DNA from: Arthrobacter sp. GMC3
GTDB lineage: Bacteria; Actinomycetota; Actinomycetes; Actinomycetales; Micrococcaceae
Assembly (NCBI RefSeq): GCF_002929305.1
Contig: NZ_PJIO01000013.1
Span: forward strand, 1 to 64,000
Reading direction: 5' to 3'
Length of the DNA stretch: 64,000 nucleotides
Shown: in pieces, positions 52,215 through 61,672 of the stretch
How positions within the stretch are numbered: position 1 is the first letter of the stretch
Layout: each line of letters starts with the position of its first letter
Position numbers and translations under genes: made by a program
The notes under the pieces: model-generated
Seen by the model: the letters and a program-made list of their open reading frames with translations, nothing else
What the model was told of the DNA's origin: nothing
Databases searched by the model: none

Positions 52215-53894
52215 ATGACACAGCAAACCAGCGAACGCTTTACCGCCAAGGAAATCCGCCAATACACCTTCAAGGTGGGGCTCAGCCGCACCGAGGGCGG
52301 CATCATGGAGCTCATCTCCGAGGCGTACACCTTTGTCCTGGGCGGGCTGACCCTGCTCACCATGGCGGGGGCCGTGATTGTGGGGCTCCGCAACAGCCTG
52401 GGGGTTGGTGCGGAATCGGCACTGTCGGCGTCCATCGTGTCACCCGGATTTCATTCGGTGACCCTGCTGCAGGCAAGCGCCACGGTGCTGTTGACGCTGG
52501 CGGCGGCACTTCTCGCCGTCGAAATGAGCGTTGGCCCCATCACCATGACCATCCCGCAAACGGCATGGTGGCTGGGTCTTCCCGTCCGGCGTCGGGGTTT
52601 CATCCAACCGGGATTCCTGAAATCGCTGATCTGGCCGGCTGCGGCAGCCGTTGCACTGGTGCTGCCCATGTCGCTGGGCATGTCGTCCTCACCAACCCCT
52701 GCCCGCCTTGGCCTTGCGGTGCTGTGCGGGATCGGTCTGGCCTGGCTGCTCTACGGCGTTGCCGCCTGGTGCCAGATCACCGATTCGGGCAAATGGCTGA
52801 AGAACCTGGTGGGCGCGGTGACCCTCGTAGCGCCGCTGACGCTGGTTGCCACCGCACTGTACAACAACGCTGCCGGAGCGGGTGCCATCACCGGCGCCCA
52901 AACCGCATGGCTGGAGTACCTGCCCACCAGCTGGCCGCTGTTGGTGGCTGACGGCGCCCTTTGGCCGTTGATCTTGCTGCCCCTTTCGGTGGTACTGCTG
53001 GTCCTTGTGTACCTGAACCTTGAGCGGATCACGACGGCGAAGCTGAAGGCGAGTGCCGCGGCCGGCGCCTATGTGGCTGGTTCACTCATGTCCATGGATG
53101 CCTCGGAGCTGTCTCGTTCGCTCAGTGGCGGGCCGTCGGTGAGCCGCTCCAAAGTCCGCCTGAAGCTAATCTTCAAGGGCGGCACCGTCTTTTCCCGCAG
53201 CGTCAAGACACTCATCAGCACCCACCTGACCATGGCGTTGCGCTCCCCCGTCGCCTTGCTACGGGTGCTGGTGCTGGCCGCCATTCCGGCCTCATTGGCC
53301 GCTGTGGAGTTTCTCGGCAACGCCATCTTAATCGCCGTAGTGCTGTTCTTGTGCGCCCACTTTGCGGCCACCACGCTGGGCGCTACGGCCCGGTTTGCCG
53401 CGGGCAATCCCGCCGTGGACATGCTCATGCCGCTCCCCGCCAAGGTTGTCCGACGCGTCCACTATGTGTTGCCTGCCGTCGGCATGACCCTGTGGGCACT
53501 CGTCTGCTTCGGCCTGCTCCTAGCCTTGGGCGTAGGCTCACCGGAGCTGCTGTTGCTGGCAGTGCTGGCCGGGCCGGGGCTGGGCGCGGCCACTTTACGG
53601 GCGTCCTTCCGTCCGGCACCCGATTGGAACATGCCAGCCGTTGCTTCGCCCACGGGCCCCATCCCCACCGGCGCCATCCGATCCTTCTTGTCGGGTCCCG
53701 ACCTGACACTCATTGTGTTGTTGCCGGTGCTGATCTGCCTCATCTCAGGCGGCGTTCCCCTGGTCGCTTTCCCCGCCCAGCTGACACTCACTTGGCTGGC
53801 GTTCCTCTGGGGAACCCACGTTCGCAAGCCCAAGTCCGCCAAATCCGGGGGGCTTTTCGGCATGCCGCCGGTGGCGACGCCGCCAGCCAAGTAG
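52215..53894 (+). CDS. Multi-spanning ABC exporter permease (DUF6297-like)
   Basis: A 559-residue membrane protein with about twelve to fourteen hydrophobic segments and a basic cytoplasmic loop in the middle (SRSKVRLKLIFKGGTVFSR). It shows the general pattern of the actinobacterial permease group annotated DUF6297, which always pairs with an ABC ATPase. The adjacent ATPase gene supports this. No conserved motif gives the substrate; export of a peptide, lipid or drug-like molecule is possible. A weak binding site precedes the ATG. Assignment to DUF6297 is from memory of the family and should be tested. Confidence 0.7.
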   Translation: MTQQTSERFTAKEIRQYTFKVGLSRTEGGIMELISEAYTFVLGGLTLLTMAGAVIVGLRNSLGVGAESALSASIVSPGFHSVTLLQASATVLLTLAAALLAVEMSVGPITMTIPQTAWWLGLPVRRRGFIQPGFLKSLIWPAAAAVALVLPMSLGMSSSPTPARLGLAVLCGIGLAWLLYGVAAWCQITDSGKWLKNLVGAVTLVAPLTLVATALYNNAAGAGAITGAQTAWLEYLPTSWPLLVADGALWPLILLPLSVVLLVLVYLNLERITTAKLKASAAAGAYVAGSLMSMDASELSRSLSGGPSVSRSKVRLKLIFKGGTVFSRSVKTLISTHLTMALRSPVALLRVLVLAAIPASLAAVEFLGNAILIAVVLFLCAHFAATTLGATARFAAGNPAVDMLMPLPAKVVRRVHYVLPAVGMTLWALVCFGLLLALGVGSPELLLLAVLAGPGLGAATLRASFRPAPDWNMPAVASPTGPIPTGAIRSFLSGPDLTLIVLLPVLICLISGGVPLVAFPAQLTLTWLAFLWGTHVRKPKSAKSGGLFGMPPVATPPAK

Positions 53895-53949
53895 CGCCCA
53901 CGCCGGAGGCGGCAGGCTTCACAAAGCGCCTCAAAACCTAACGATAAGG

Positions 53950-53965
53950 CTATTTACATAAATAG
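53950..53965. promoter_or_regulatory. 16-bp inverted repeat upstream of the organosulfate promoter
   Basis: CTATTT-ACAT-AAATAG is a perfect inverted repeat ending 2 bp before the -35 box of the permease promoter. Its place suggests an operator for a repressor or activator of the sulfatase operon. No regulator gene is adjacent. The 10-mer TACATAAATA within it recurs at 62612-62621. Confidence 0.45.
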
Positions 53966-53967
53966 TC

Positions 53968-53996
53968 TTGACCAGGTGTGGGCTGCGCCATATGCT
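53968..53996 (+). promoter_or_regulatory. Promoter of the organosulfate operon
   Basis: TTGACC (53968-53973), a 17-bp spacer and TATGCT (53991-53996) match the sigma70 consensus well. The ATG at 54003 lies 6 nt beyond the -10 box, which is the expected transcription start, so the first gene is probably translated from a leaderless mRNA. No ribosome binding site is seen before this ATG. Confidence 0.65.
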
Positions 53997-54002
53997 CTTT
54001 CC

Positions 54003-54878
54003 ATGGCACCAACAGAACCGTCCCTTGCAGGCACAGTGGAAGCCGCGGCTTCCACTGGCCCCAGGGAACCCCAGAAGACACCCACCGCCCCAGTTGCTCG
54101 AAAAAGTGCCGCCTCCAGTGGCCGCAAGCTTTCCACCAAGGCAATGGTCACCATCAACGTGGCCTCAGTCATCGCAGGCATCGCAGCTTGGGCCCTCGTT
54201 TCCGGCCTTGGCCTTGTTGGCTTGCCCGGCCCCGGCGAAGTTGCCCTCCGAGCCGGCGAACTCTTCGCCGACGGCACCTTGGCCGAGGATACCGGCGCGT
54301 CCCTGACCAGAGTCCTCAGCGGCTTTGTCATAGGCAGCGCCCTGGCCATTCCGGTCGGTTTCCTCATGGGTTGGTACTCCATTGGCCGTGCCATCTTGGA
54401 GCCTTACGTCCAGTTCTTCCGCACGGTCCCCCCGCTGGCCTTGCTCCCCCTAGTTATGGTGACCATGGGTATCGGGGAAGCACCCAAGATCTTCGTGATC
54501 TTCTTGGCCGCGTTCCTCTCCTGCGTCATCTCCACCTACCAGGGCGTGGTGAGCGTGGACAAGACCCTGATCAATGCCGCGCGAGTCCTGGGAGCCAACA
54601 GCTTCGTCATCTTCGCCCGCGTGGTTGTCCCGGCATCCTCACCCTTCATCCTGGTCGGCATGCGGATCGGCCTCGGCGCCGGTTGGGCCACCGTGGTGGC
54701 CGCCGAACTCCTTGCGGCCCCCAACGGCTTGGGAATGCGCATGCAGCAGGCACAGCAGTTCTACGACATGCCCACCATCTTCGTCAACGTGATCGCCATC
54801 GGAATTTTGGGCTTGATCATGGACCGCCTACTGCTCATGGTCGAGGCTCGCCTGACCCGCTGGCAAGAACGCCGCTAA
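54003..54878 (+). CDS. ABC transporter permease, sulfonate/nitrate/taurine type
   Basis: A 291-residue inner-membrane permease of the SsuC/TauC family. After a disordered 40-residue head, six hydrophobic helices follow. The binding-protein-dependent permease motif is [23 protein letters not shown] near residue 190, the EAA loop that contacts the ATPase. The start is the ATG at 54003, supported by the promoter; a GTG 27 nt upstream is possible but lies between the -35 and -10 boxes. It is followed by its ATPase, binding protein and a sulfatase, which suggests import of sulfate esters. Confidence 0.9.
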   Translation: MAPTEPSLAGTVEAAASTGPREPQKTPTAPVARKSAASSGRKLSTKAMVTINVASVIAGIAAWALVSGLGLVGLPGPGEVALRAGELFADGTLAEDTGASLTRVLSGFVIGSALAIPVGFLMGWYSIGRAILEPYVQFFRTVPPLALLPLVMVTMGIGEAPKIFVIFLAAFLSCVISTYQGVVSVDKTLINAARVLGANSFVIFARVVVPASSPFILVGMRIGLGAGWATVVAAELLAAPNGLGMRMQQAQQFYDMPTIFVNVIAIGILGLIMDRLLLMVEARLTRWQERR

Positions 54879-54887
54879 GGACTTCCA

Positions 54888-55685
54888 ATGACTACCACAA
54901 CGCAAAATGCCATGATCCGCTTCGAGAACCTCCGCAAGGAGTTCACCCTGACCGGCACCACGTTTACCGCGCTCGACGGCGTCAACCTTGACATTGCCGA
55001 CGGCGAGTTCGTGACCGTGGTGGGCCCGTCCGGTTGCGGCAAATCCACCATGCTCAACGCGGCGGCGGGCCTGCTGGAACCGACCAGCGGGCAGGTATTG
55101 GTTGATGACCGCCCGGTGAACGGCCCCAGCCCGCGCACCGGTGTCATCTTCCAGCAGTACGCCCTCTTCCCCTGGCTCACCGTCCGCAAGAACGTGGAAT
55201 TCGGCTTGGAACTAAAGAAGGTACCGGCCAAGGAACGCCGGGCAATTGTTGACCACTACCTGGAATTGGTGGGCCTGACCCGCTTTGCCGATGCTCTGCC
55301 CAAGGAGCTTTCCGGCGGCATGAAGCAGCGCTGCGCCATTGCCCGCGCTTACGCTGTCAACCCGGAAATCCTGCTCATGGACGAACCCTTCGGTGCCCTC
55401 GATGCCCTGACCCGAGTCCACATGCAAGAACAGCTTTTGGAGACCTGGACCAAGGAAAGACGCACCGTCATGTTTGTCACCCACGACGTGGACGAGTCGG
55501 TCTTCCTGGCCTCACGGGTGATCGTGATGGCGGCCCGCCCGGGTCGCATCCACAAGGAAATCACGATCGATCTGCCCTATCCCCGCACCGAGTCCATGCG
55601 CCTCTCCGATGAGTTCGCCAAGCTCCGAGCCCAGGTCTGGGAAGCCGTGTACCACCAGCCCGACGCCAAGGGCGCCGACGAATAA
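54888..55685 (+). CDS. ABC transporter ATP-binding protein, SsuB/TauB type
   Basis: A 265-residue ATPase with Walker A VGPSGCGKSTMLNAA near residue 45, Q-loop VIFQQYALFPWLTV, signature LSGGMKQRCAIARA near 140, Walker B ILLMDEPFGALD and switch His VMFVTHDVDES. The sequence KSTMLN and SGGMKQR are typical of the nitrate/sulfonate/taurine importers. It begins 9 bp after the permease and ends 78 bp before the binding protein. It energises import with the partner at 54003. Confidence 0.93.
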   Translation: MTTTTQNAMIRFENLRKEFTLTGTTFTALDGVNLDIADGEFVTVVGPSGCGKSTMLNAAAGLLEPTSGQVLVDDRPVNGPSPRTGVIFQQYALFPWLTVRKNVEFGLELKKVPAKERRAIVDHYLELVGLTRFADALPKELSGGMKQRCAIARAYAVNPEILLMDEPFGALDALTRVHMQEQLLETWTKERRTVMFVTHDVDESVFLASRVIVMAARPGRIHKEITIDLPYPRTESMRLSDEFAKLRAQVWEAVYHQPDAKGADE

Positions 55686-55763
55686 TCTCCAAGCCAACCA
55701 CCCTTCAAATCCTTCCCTGCTCCCCCGCGTCGGGGCGCAGCCATGCATAAATCAGGAGAAACA

Positions 55764-56786
55764 ATGTCCGCAACGATCACCCGCCGCAATGTCCTTCAGC
55801 TCTCCGTGGGAGCCGCCGCCGTCTCGCTGCTTGCCGCCTGCGGGGTCAAGAACGACGTCGGCGCCGCACCCGAATCCAAGGCTCCCGTTGAGATCAAGGT
55901 TGGCTACATTGCCGACTACAACGGCGCCGGCCTTATGGCCGTGGCAGACCAGGAAGGCTACTGGGCCAAGGCGGGCTTGACGCCGAAATACCTGCCGTTC
56001 ACCAACGGCCCACTGGCCATCCAGGCTCTGGGCACCGACAACATTGACGTTGCCTACATCGGTTCCGGCGCCTTGTGGCTGCCAGCGTCGGGCAAGGCCG
56101 AGATTTGGGCCGTCAACTCGGTCTCCAACGCCGACCGCATCATTGCAGCCCCCGGCACCAAGAAGCTCGCGGACCTCAAGGGAAAGAAGATCGGCGTACC
56201 CGTCGGCACCTCAGGCGACCAGTTGTTCACGTTGGCACTGGAAAAGGAAGGCCTGACCCGCAAGGACTTCGAGGTCACGGCCATGGAGCCGCCGGCGATC
56301 GTCGCTGCCTTTGCTTCGGGCCAGATTGATGGTGCCGCGCTCTGGTACCCACTGATCGACAGCGCCAAGAAGGGCAAGCCGGACTTGGTGGAGCTGTTCA
56401 GTAACGAAGACTTCATTGACAAGCTCACGTTCCCCTCCACATTTGTTGCAGGCCCGGGGCGTGCCGCTAAGGACAAGGAACTGGCCACCGCCTTTATCTC
56501 GGTCATCAAGAGCGCCAACGACTACCGCCACGAAAACCAGGACAGCACCGCCGCGGCAACCGCAAAGTTCCTCAAGCTCAAGGAAGAGGACATGAAGTCG
56601 CAGGCAAGCGTGGCCAAGCTGTTCACCTCCAAGGAACTTGAGGACCTCTCCGCCAAGGGCACCGTCTACACCTGGCTAAATGCCCTCCAGGAACAGTTCA
56701 AGGAAGCGGACAAGATCAAGGAAGTTGTGGACCCCAAGACGTTCTACAACTCCGAGCTGTTTGTCAGCGCACCGAAGGCAAAGTAG
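55764..56786 (+). CDS. ABC transporter substrate-binding lipoprotein, SsuA/TauA-like
   Basis: A 340-residue extracytoplasmic binding protein. The N-terminus MSATITRRNVLQLSVGAA ends in lipobox LLAAC with Cys26 as lipidation site; the twin arginine suggests Tat export. The mature part shows the periplasmic fold of the NMT1/SsuA group (IKVGYIADYNGAGLMAVADQ, ADLKGKKIGVPVGTSGDQLF). The ATG at 55764 follows AGGAGAAACA; an ATG seven codons upstream is not preferred. With the sulfatase next to it, the ligand is probably a sulfate ester or sulfonate; sequence alone does not tell which. Confidence 0.9.
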   Translation: MSATITRRNVLQLSVGAAAVSLLAACGVKNDVGAAPESKAPVEIKVGYIADYNGAGLMAVADQEGYWAKAGLTPKYLPFTNGPLAIQALGTDNIDVAYIGSGALWLPASGKAEIWAVNSVSNADRIIAAPGTKKLADLKGKKIGVPVGTSGDQLFTLALEKEGLTRKDFEVTAMEPPAIVAAFASGQIDGAALWYPLIDSAKKGKPDLVELFSNEDFIDKLTFPSTFVAGPGRAAKDKELATAFISVIKSANDYRHENQDSTAAATAKFLKLKEEDMKSQASVAKLFTSKELEDLSAKGTVYTWLNALQEQFKEADKIKEVVDPKTFYNSELFVSAPKAK

Positions 56787-56789
56787 GCA

Positions 56790-58331
56790 ATGACGACACC
56801 CTCTCAAGCACAGGCCCCTGCAGGTGCAAAGCGCCAAAACATGCTGTTCATCATGACCGATCAGCAACGCATTGACACCCTGGGCTGCTACGGCAACACC
56901 TCACAGCACACCCCCAATCTTGACCGGCTGGCCGCGCGCGGCACCACCTTTGACCGGGCCTACACGCCCACAGCCATTTGCACGCCCGCACGGGCCAGCC
57001 TGCTCACCGGCCTGCAGCCGTTTGAGCATGGGCTGCTGGCCAATTACGAGTGGAATTCAGGGCACCGGGAGGAACTCCCCGACGGCCTGCCCACCTTTTC
57101 CGGCGCCCTCATCGAACAGGGGTACCGGCTGGGACATGTGGGCAAGTGGCATGTGGGCAAGGACCGCGGCCCCGAACACTACGGCTTTGAAGGTGTCCAC
57201 CTGCCCGGCGCCCTGAATGTCTTTGACGACCCCGGCTACGAGGGCTGGCTGGCGGCCAACGATTTCCCGGACTTCCGCATCTCCAGCCCCGTGTACACCA
57301 CGCGGGCAGACGGCAGCCAGGGGCATCTGATCGCCGGGGTCACCGACCAGCCCACGGAAGCCACCTTTGAGGCCTTCCTTGCGGACCAAACCATCGCCAA
57401 ACTGCGCGAGTTTGCCGCAGGGGCGTTGGAGGATGACGGCACGCCATTCTTCCTCTCCTGCCACATCTTCGGCCCGCACCTGCCGTACCTGATCCCCCAA
57501 AAGTGGTACGACATGGTGGACCCGGCCACGGTTGAGCTCCCCGGCTCCTTTGCGGAGACGTTCAATGGCAAGCCGATGATCCAGCAGGCCTACGCCGAGT
57601 ACTGGTCCACTGACTGCTTCACAGTGGATGAGTGGAAGAAGCTCACGGCCGTCTACTGGGGCTATGTGTCCATGATCGACCACGAGGTGGGCCGGATACT
57701 TGCCGTCCTGGACGAGCTCGGCCTGGCCGACAGCACGGCGGTCATGTTCACGGCGGACCATGGGGAGTTCACTGGCGCACACCGGCTCAACGACAAGGGA
57801 CCGGCCATGTACGAGGACATCTACCGGATCCCGGCCATCCTGGCTCTTCCCGGTGAGCAGGAGCGCCGCGAGGACAGCTTCATCTCGCTGCTGGACTTCA
57901 CGGCCACCTTCCATGAGATCGCCGGCGCCGACGCCTCCGGTGTCCGGGGCAGGTCCTTGCTGCCGATGGCTGCCGGGCAGGCGGTCGAGGGCTGGCGGGA
58001 GGACATTCTCTGCGAGTTCCACGGCCATCATTTCCCTTACGCCCAGCGCATGATCCGGGACAAGGAAGTGAAATACATTGTGAATCCGGAGGGTATCGAC
58101 GAGTTCTACGACATGATCGCCGATCCGGATGAGCTCAACAATGTCATCAACGTCCCCGTTTACCGCGACCGGGTCGCGGCCATGCGCCGGAAAATGTACC
58201 GCCAGTTAGTGGATCGAGGCGACAAGTTCGCCCAGTGGATGGCTTTCGCCGGCGACATCCCGGCCGAGGACCGGGTCCGCCCGGAAACGGCCGTGGAACG
58301 GTTCATCCGAGAACCAGCTCTCACCGCATAA
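56790..58331 (+). CDS. Cys-type sulfatase, cytoplasmic
   Basis: Hydrolyses a sulfate monoester. The formylglycine-forming motif is CTPARASLLTG with Cys64, the C-x-P-x-R type activated by a formylglycine-generating enzyme, which is not in the window. Metal ligands are likely Asp24 in MTDQQR and Asp-His in MFTADHGEFTGAH; KWHVGK carries conserved Lys and His. The 513-residue length and motif order resemble choline-sulfatase and related phosphonate-monoesterase-type enzymes. No signal peptide is present, so the enzyme is cytoplasmic and the substrate must be imported intact, which fits the transporter 3 bp upstream. Substrate identity is open. Confidence 0.88.
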   Translation: MTTPSQAQAPAGAKRQNMLFIMTDQQRIDTLGCYGNTSQHTPNLDRLAARGTTFDRAYTPTAICTPARASLLTGLQPFEHGLLANYEWNSGHREELPDGLPTFSGALIEQGYRLGHVGKWHVGKDRGPEHYGFEGVHLPGALNVFDDPGYEGWLAANDFPDFRISSPVYTTRADGSQGHLIAGVTDQPTEATFEAFLADQTIAKLREFAAGALEDDGTPFFLSCHIFGPHLPYLIPQKWYDMVDPATVELPGSFAETFNGKPMIQQAYAEYWSTDCFTVDEWKKLTAVYWGYVSMIDHEVGRILAVLDELGLADSTAVMFTADHGEFTGAHRLNDKGPAMYEDIYRIPAILALPGEQERREDSFISLLDFTATFHEIAGADASGVRGRSLLPMAAGQAVEGWREDILCEFHGHHFPYAQRMIRDKEVKYIVNPEGIDEFYDMIADPDELNNVINVPVYRDRVAAMRRKMYRQLVDRGDKFAQWMAFAGDIPAEDRVRPETAVERFIREPALTA

Positions 58332-58367
58332 CTGCCTACGCCACCGCTGTCCGAAACCAGCGGCGAG

Positions 58368-58421
58368 AAAAAGTGGGTGGTGTCCCTCTCGCCTTCCAGC
58401 GCGGACACCTCCCACTTTTTT
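58368..58421 (+). terminator. Strong intrinsic terminator of the organosulfate operon
   Basis: AAAAAGTGGGTGGTGTCC pairs with GGACACCTCCCACTTTTTT around a 19-nt interior. The right arm ends in a T-run, a classical Rho-independent terminator 37 bp after the sulfatase stop. It may also serve the convergent dctA gene. Confidence 0.9.
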
Positions 58422-58467
58422 GCCGTCTGAAACAGCTGCCGGGCCCCGGCCCGGCGCACCTGGGAAG

Positions 58468-59838
58468 CTAGACCCTGGCCGGAACCGGATCCTCCCTGGG
58501 TGCCGTCAGGACGGGCGAATCACCGGCGTCGCCCCCGGTAGCATGGCCGTCGGGGTCCAGTGACAGCTCGTCAAAGGGGTCGCGGCCGGAGAGAACGGCG
58601 CGGGCCTGATCCATGTCCAGCTCATGCGTCCACTTGCCAATCAACAAGGTGGCGACGGCGTTACCAGTGAAGTTGGTCAACGCGCGGGCCTCGGACATGA
58701 ACTTGTCGATGCCCACAATCACACCCATGCCGTCTAGCAGGATGGGCTTGTGGGCCGCCAGCCCCGCAGCCAGGGTGGCCAGCCCGGCACCAGTGACCCC
58801 GGCTGCACCCTTGGAGGCGATGACCATAAACACGAGCAGGCCGATCTGTTCACCCATGTTCATCGGTATGCCCATGGCGGTGGAGATGAACAACGCGCTC
58901 ATGGTCAGGTAGATGGCGGTGCCGTCCAGGTTAAACGAGTAGCCGGTGGGGACCGTGATGCCCACAACGGGCTTGGAAACCCCGGCGTGCTCCATCTTTG
59001 CCATGAGGCGCGGCAGTGCCGATTCGGAGGATGAGGTGGCAAAGATCAACAGGTACTCACGGGCCAGGTAGCGTATCAGGGCGAAAATGTTAAGCCCCGT
59101 CACCACGCGCAGGATCGAGCCGAGGATGATCACAATGAACAGCGCGCAGGTCAGGTAGAAGGCGCCCATCAAGATGGCCATGGACCCAATTGCGGCCCAG
59201 CCCGTGGCTCCCACGACGGCGGCAATGGCCCCGAAAGCGCCTACCGGGGCGGCCCACATGATCATCATCATCAACTTGAAGACCACTTTTTGGACATTCT
59301 TAATGGCGTTGAGCACCGGCTCACCGGACTTGCCCAAAGACTGCAGGGCAAAGCCAACCAGCAACGCCAGCACCAGGGTCGGGAGCACGGGGATGTCTCC
59401 GGGAATCATCTCCATCAGGAACTTCACGGTGGCGTTGTCCTCGGACGAGGTGGCGGCCGAGTACGGCTTCAGATGCAATCCGGAACCCGGGTGGATGATG
59501 TTGCCCACCACCAGCCCGATTGCGAGCGCCACGGTGGACATCACCATGAAGTAGAGCAGGGCCAGGCCGCCCACCTTGCCCACGGTCGCCGCCTTGGCAA
59601 TGGAACCCACCCCCAGCACAATGGTGCAAAAGATGATGGGGGCGATGATCATCTTGATCAGGGCGATGAACATGGTCCCCAGGGGCTTAAGCGACTTCCC
59701 CACCTCGGGTGCCATGAGACCGATCGCCGCGCCCAGGACCACCGCGGCAATGACCGCAACATAGAGCCAATGGGATTTATCCATCCTGCGCCGGGCTGGC
59801 TTGGCCATGGTGGCTGTCCCTCGTCGTTGAGAGCTCAT
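58468..59838 (-). CDS. dctA: C4-dicarboxylate:cation symporter, DctA type
   Basis: Imports succinate, fumarate or malate with protons or sodium (DAACS family). About eight helices plus two hairpins are visible. Family blocks are IKMIIAPIIFCTIVLGVGS near residue 63, the serine-rich hairpin ATSSSESALPRLMAKME near 270, and GYSFNLDGTAIYLTMSALF. The SSSE motif and NLDGT are typical of dicarboxylate rather than glutamate carriers. The ATG at 59836-59838 follows AGGAGTGACA. It is divergent from a DcuS-like sensor pair that should control it. Confidence 0.9.
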   Translation of the reverse strand: MSSQRRGTATMAKPARRRMDKSHWLYVAVIAAVVLGAAIGLMAPEVGKSLKPLGTMFIALIKMIIAPIIFCTIVLGVGSIAKAATVGKVGGLALLYFMVMSTVALAIGLVVGNIIHPGSGLHLKPYSAATSSEDNATVKFLMEMIPGDIPVLPTLVLALLVGFALQSLGKSGEPVLNAIKNVQKVVFKLMMMIMWAAPVGAFGAIAAVVGATGWAAIGSMAILMGAFYLTCALFIVIILGSILRVVTGLNIFALIRYLAREYLLIFATSSSESALPRLMAKMEHAGVSKPVVGITVPTGYSFNLDGTAIYLTMSALFISTAMGIPMNMGEQIGLLVFMVIASKGAAGVTGAGLATLAAGLAAHKPILLDGMGVIVGIDKFMSEARALTNFTGNAVATLLIGKWTHELDMDQARAVLSGRDPFDELSLDPDGHATGGDAGDSPVLTAPREDPVPARV

Positions 59839-59897
59839 TGTCACTCCTGTGATCTTCGATGATTAGCATTGGATTGGGTGCGGCGTGCGATCCGCCT

Positions 59898-59929
59898 CAC
59901 CTAAGATTGCCCCTCAAGGTGATTTACCT
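59898..59929. promoter_or_regulatory. Inverted CACCT/AGGTG elements in the dctA-sensor gap
   Basis: CACCT (59898-59902) and AGGTG (59917-59921) are inverted to each other, and AGGT-gattt-ACCT (59917-59929) forms a second small inverted repeat. They lie between the divergent dctA and sensor-kinase genes, the expected place for response-regulator binding. The motif is short, so this is tentative. Confidence 0.3.
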
Positions 59930-59968
59930 CACGGTTGCGTTCATATTGGTCGCAGGAAAGGTTCAGGA

Positions 59969-61672
59969 ATGCTGAGGCGGTATTGGCGTGGCTGGAGCAT
60001 TGCGAAGAGGCTGTTCGCTGCCAACCTGCTCTTCGTGCTGCTCTTGACCTCCGGTTTGGCCGCCGTGATGGTGTTCGACGCCGGATCCCGCACTTACGAG
60101 CAGACCCGCCAGCGCATGATGTCTGTTGCCACGGCGCTGGCTGACTCCCCCATGGTGGCCGCCGCGGCAGATTCCCCCAACCCCAGCGCAGCGCTCCAGC
60201 CCTATGCTGAGGCTGTCATGCGCGATGCTGGCGTGGATTTCATTACCATCATGGATCCGCACGGCATTCGCTGGACGCATCCCAATCCCGGCGAAATCGG
60301 CAAACCCTACGTTGGTTCCATTGCGCAGGCACAAGCCGGTCACAGCTATTTTGAAACCACGGTCGGCACCCTGGGCCCATCGGTGCGGGCCATTGTGCCA
60401 GTAAAGAATTCCACCGGCACCGTGGTGGGTATGGTGGCTGCGGGCGTGACCGTCAGCAATGTCCAGGTGCTGGTCTCGGCACGATTGCCGGCGGTGTTGG
60501 GGCTGGCCGCGGCGCTCCTGCTGGCCGGGTCCATGGCAGCATGGTTCCTGGGCCGGTACCTCCGGCGGGTCACGCTGGGCTGGGGACCCGAGCAGCTAGC
60601 CCAGCTGTTTGCCTACTATGAATCCGTGCTCCACTCCGTCCGCGAAGGCCTGGTCCTGGTCGACACCCACGGTTCCCTGGTTCTGTACAACGACCACGCC
60701 GCCCTGCTACTGGGCATCGCACCGGCGGGTTTGGGCCCGGTGCCGGATGCGCGAAAGCGGGCCAACCGCTTGCGCAAGGCCAACAGCACCGCGCCTGCGC
60801 TGGATTCCCTGGATTTGCCCGGGTCACTCACGGAGCTTTTGCGCAGCGGCCGCGATGCCACCGACGAGGTCCATCTGGCTGGAGACCGCCTGCTGGTGGT
60901 CAGCCAGCGCCAGGCAGTGGCCCCTGGCAGTAGCTCACCGGCCGGCGCAGTTGCCACTTTGCGCGACCACACCGAACTGACCGCGCTCGCCGGCAGCCTC
61001 AGCAGCACCCAAACGCTGGTGGAAGCCCTGAGGTCCCAGACGCACGAGCACGCCAACCGGCTCCACGCCATCATTTCCCTGATCGAGCTGGGCCGGGCCC
61101 GGGAAGCCCTCGACTTTGCTACCGCGGACCTGTCCGAAACCGCACTTCTGGGCGGGCAATTCGTGGGCTCCCTGGATGAGCCGTTCCTGGCCGCACTGCT
61201 TCTGGGAAAAGGGGCGCAGGCAGATGAACGCGGCGTCAAGCTGGAGCTCAGCGGCTCCGGCACCCTGCCGCCCGGGCGCCTGAACAACCGCGAGCTCGTC
61301 ACACTGCTGGGAAACCTGGTTGACAATGCCATCGACGCGGCTGCGGGCCCGCCCACCGGCCCGGACGGGGTGGGGCAGACTGCCAGAATCCCGACAGTTT
61401 GGGCGGACCTCCTGGTGGCGGACGGAGCCCTGACCATCACGGTGGCGGACAACGGTCCCGGTCTGCCCACCACCGACCTGGATGTGCTGTCCCGGATCGG
61501 GACCACCGGAAAGGACTCCGCCGGACCAGGCGGGCGCGGTTATGGCCTGGCCCTGATCCGGCGCACCGCCGCTGCCCTGGGCGGCACCATTGAGGCAGAG
61601 AACGACGGCGGCGCTGTTATGACCGTCGTCGTCCCCCTCCCCGACCTGCCCGATGATGAGGAACTCCCATGA
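59969..61672 (+). CDS. Sensor histidine kinase, DcuS/CitA family
   Basis: A 567-residue membrane sensor. TM1 lies at about 15-37; an extracytoplasmic PAS-like domain follows (about 38-170, with DAGVDFITIMDPHGIRWTHPNP and the later VPVKNSTGTVVG), then TM2 near 175-198. A cytoplasmic PAS segment carries SVREGLVLVDTHGSLVLYND. The phosphoacceptor His is in TLVEALRSQTHEHANRLHAI, and the HATPase has DNAIDAAAGP and VADNGPGLP. The ATG at 59969 follows GGTTCAGGA. This is the layout of C4-dicarboxylate or citrate sensors, in agreement with dctA being the divergent neighbour. Confidence 0.9.
   Translation: MLRRYWRGWSIAKRLFAANLLFVLLLTSGLAAVMVFDAGSRTYEQTRQRMMSVATALADSPMVAAAADSPNPSAALQPYAEAVMRDAGVDFITIMDPHGIRWTHPNPGEIGKPYVGSIAQAQAGHSYFETTVGTLGPSVRAIVPVKNSTGTVVGMVAAGVTVSNVQVLVSARLPAVLGLAAALLLAGSMAAWFLGRYLRRVTLGWGPEQLAQLFAYYESVLHSVREGLVLVDTHGSLVLYNDHAALLLGIAPAGLGPVPDARKRANRLRKANSTAPALDSLDLPGSLTELLRSGRDATDEVHLAGDRLLVVSQRQAVAPGSSSPAGAVATLRDHTELTALAGSLSSTQTLVEALRSQTHEHANRLHAIISLIELGRAREALDFATADLSETALLGGQFVGSLDEPFLAALLLGKGAQADERGVKLELSGSGTLPPGRLNNRELVTLLGNLVDNAIDAAAGPPTGPDGVGQTARIPTVWADLLVADGALTITVADNGPGLPTTDLDVLSRIGTTGKDSAGPGGRGYGLALIRRTAAALGGTIEAENDGGAVMTVVVPLPDLPDDEELP

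Noticed and set aside
57057..58031. 324-residue minus-strand frame within the sulfatase gene
   Set aside because: It is antisense to the sulfatase coding sequence, which has full family motifs; the minus-strand translation has none.
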